Shown here piece after piece: positions 4,977 through 5,007 of a stretch of DNA of 5,007 bases; the first letter of the stretch is position 1; every line of letters begins with the position of its first letter. This stretch comes from an uncultured Methanomicrobiales archaeon (lineage in GTDB: Archaea > Thermoplasmatota > Thermoplasmata > Methanomassiliicoccales > Methanomethylophilaceae), in contig CAMMYR010000071.1 in NCBI GenBank assembly GCA_946528255.1, positions 1 through 5,007 of the forward strand, read 5' to 3'. Under the pieces are notes generated by a model. The model was given only the letters and a program-made list of their open reading frames with translations, did no database searches and was not told where the DNA came from. Position numbers and translations under genes: made by a program.

Positions 4977-5007
4977 CCAGCGCCGGTATATCCGGCGGTT
5001 CCTTCAT
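4967..5007 (+). CDS. Start of the gene downstream of apt (3'-truncated), function unknown
   Basis: An ATG at 4967 opens a frame reading MRIASAGISGGSF before the window ends. It overlaps the last 10 bp of apt and has the SD-like GAGGGTG 4 nt upstream, so it is likely the next gene of an apt operon. A short hydrophobic strand followed by a Gly/Ser turn (GISGGS) is compatible with a nucleotide-binding fold, but 13 residues cannot establish a family. Confidence 0.55.
   Translation, partial: MRIASAGISGGSF

Noticed and set aside
4981..4997. Inverted repeat CGCCGG-TATAT-CCGGCG as a terminator after apt
   Set aside because: It has no T tract and lies inside the coding start of the overlapping downstream gene, so it is more likely a codon-level coincidence.

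Overview
The window looks like a chromosomal segment of a GC-rich euryarchaeon, most plausibly a Methanomassiliicoccales-type Thermoplasmata. The reasons are a GC-rich coding region heavy in AGG arginine codons, AT-rich spacers with archaeal TATA-like boxes about 27 nt upstream of start codons that lack a Shine-Dalgarno (SD) site, and an archaeal-type ATPase_2/DUF234 protein. The lineage is an inference from style and gene content; no rRNA or other marker gene is present.

Positions 1-2880 hold a tight plus-strand operon of four genes with gaps of 12, 2 and 5 nt, closed by a GC-rich hairpin terminator at 2854-2880. The genes encode: (1) the C-terminal part of an unrecognised soluble protein whose start lies outside the window; (2) a four-helix small membrane protein; (3) a helical, coiled-coil-like protein with an IPGYKGYRERNLRR motif; (4) a SPFH/Band-7 protein with two C-terminal Cys4 zinc ribbons, resembling the YdjI/COG4260 family. 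The set recalls the Bacillus subtilis pspA-ydjGHI membrane-stress operon, but no PspA is visible. The helical protein and the four-TM protein could supply the scaffold and the membrane anchor. This is the best candidate for an undescribed system here.

Positions 2893-4266 carry a convergent minus-strand gene for an archaeal-type ATPase (Walker A and B, winged helix, DUF234 nuclease-like C-terminus). It stands alone and appears independent of the operon.

The divergent spacer at 4267-4442 (176 bp) is unusually structured. It holds three tandem 15-bp repeats beginning GTAAA, a 10+10 bp AT-rich palindrome, a second 10+10 bp GC-richer palindrome, two shorter inverted repeats, and candidate TATA boxes for both flanking genes. 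It reads as a two-way regulatory region.

Positions 4443-4976 encode adenine phosphoribosyltransferase (apt, purine salvage). It overlaps by 10 bp the start of a further plus-strand gene (4967 onward), of which only 13 complete codons are visible. No rRNA, tRNA, CRISPR array, insertion sequence or attachment site was seen.
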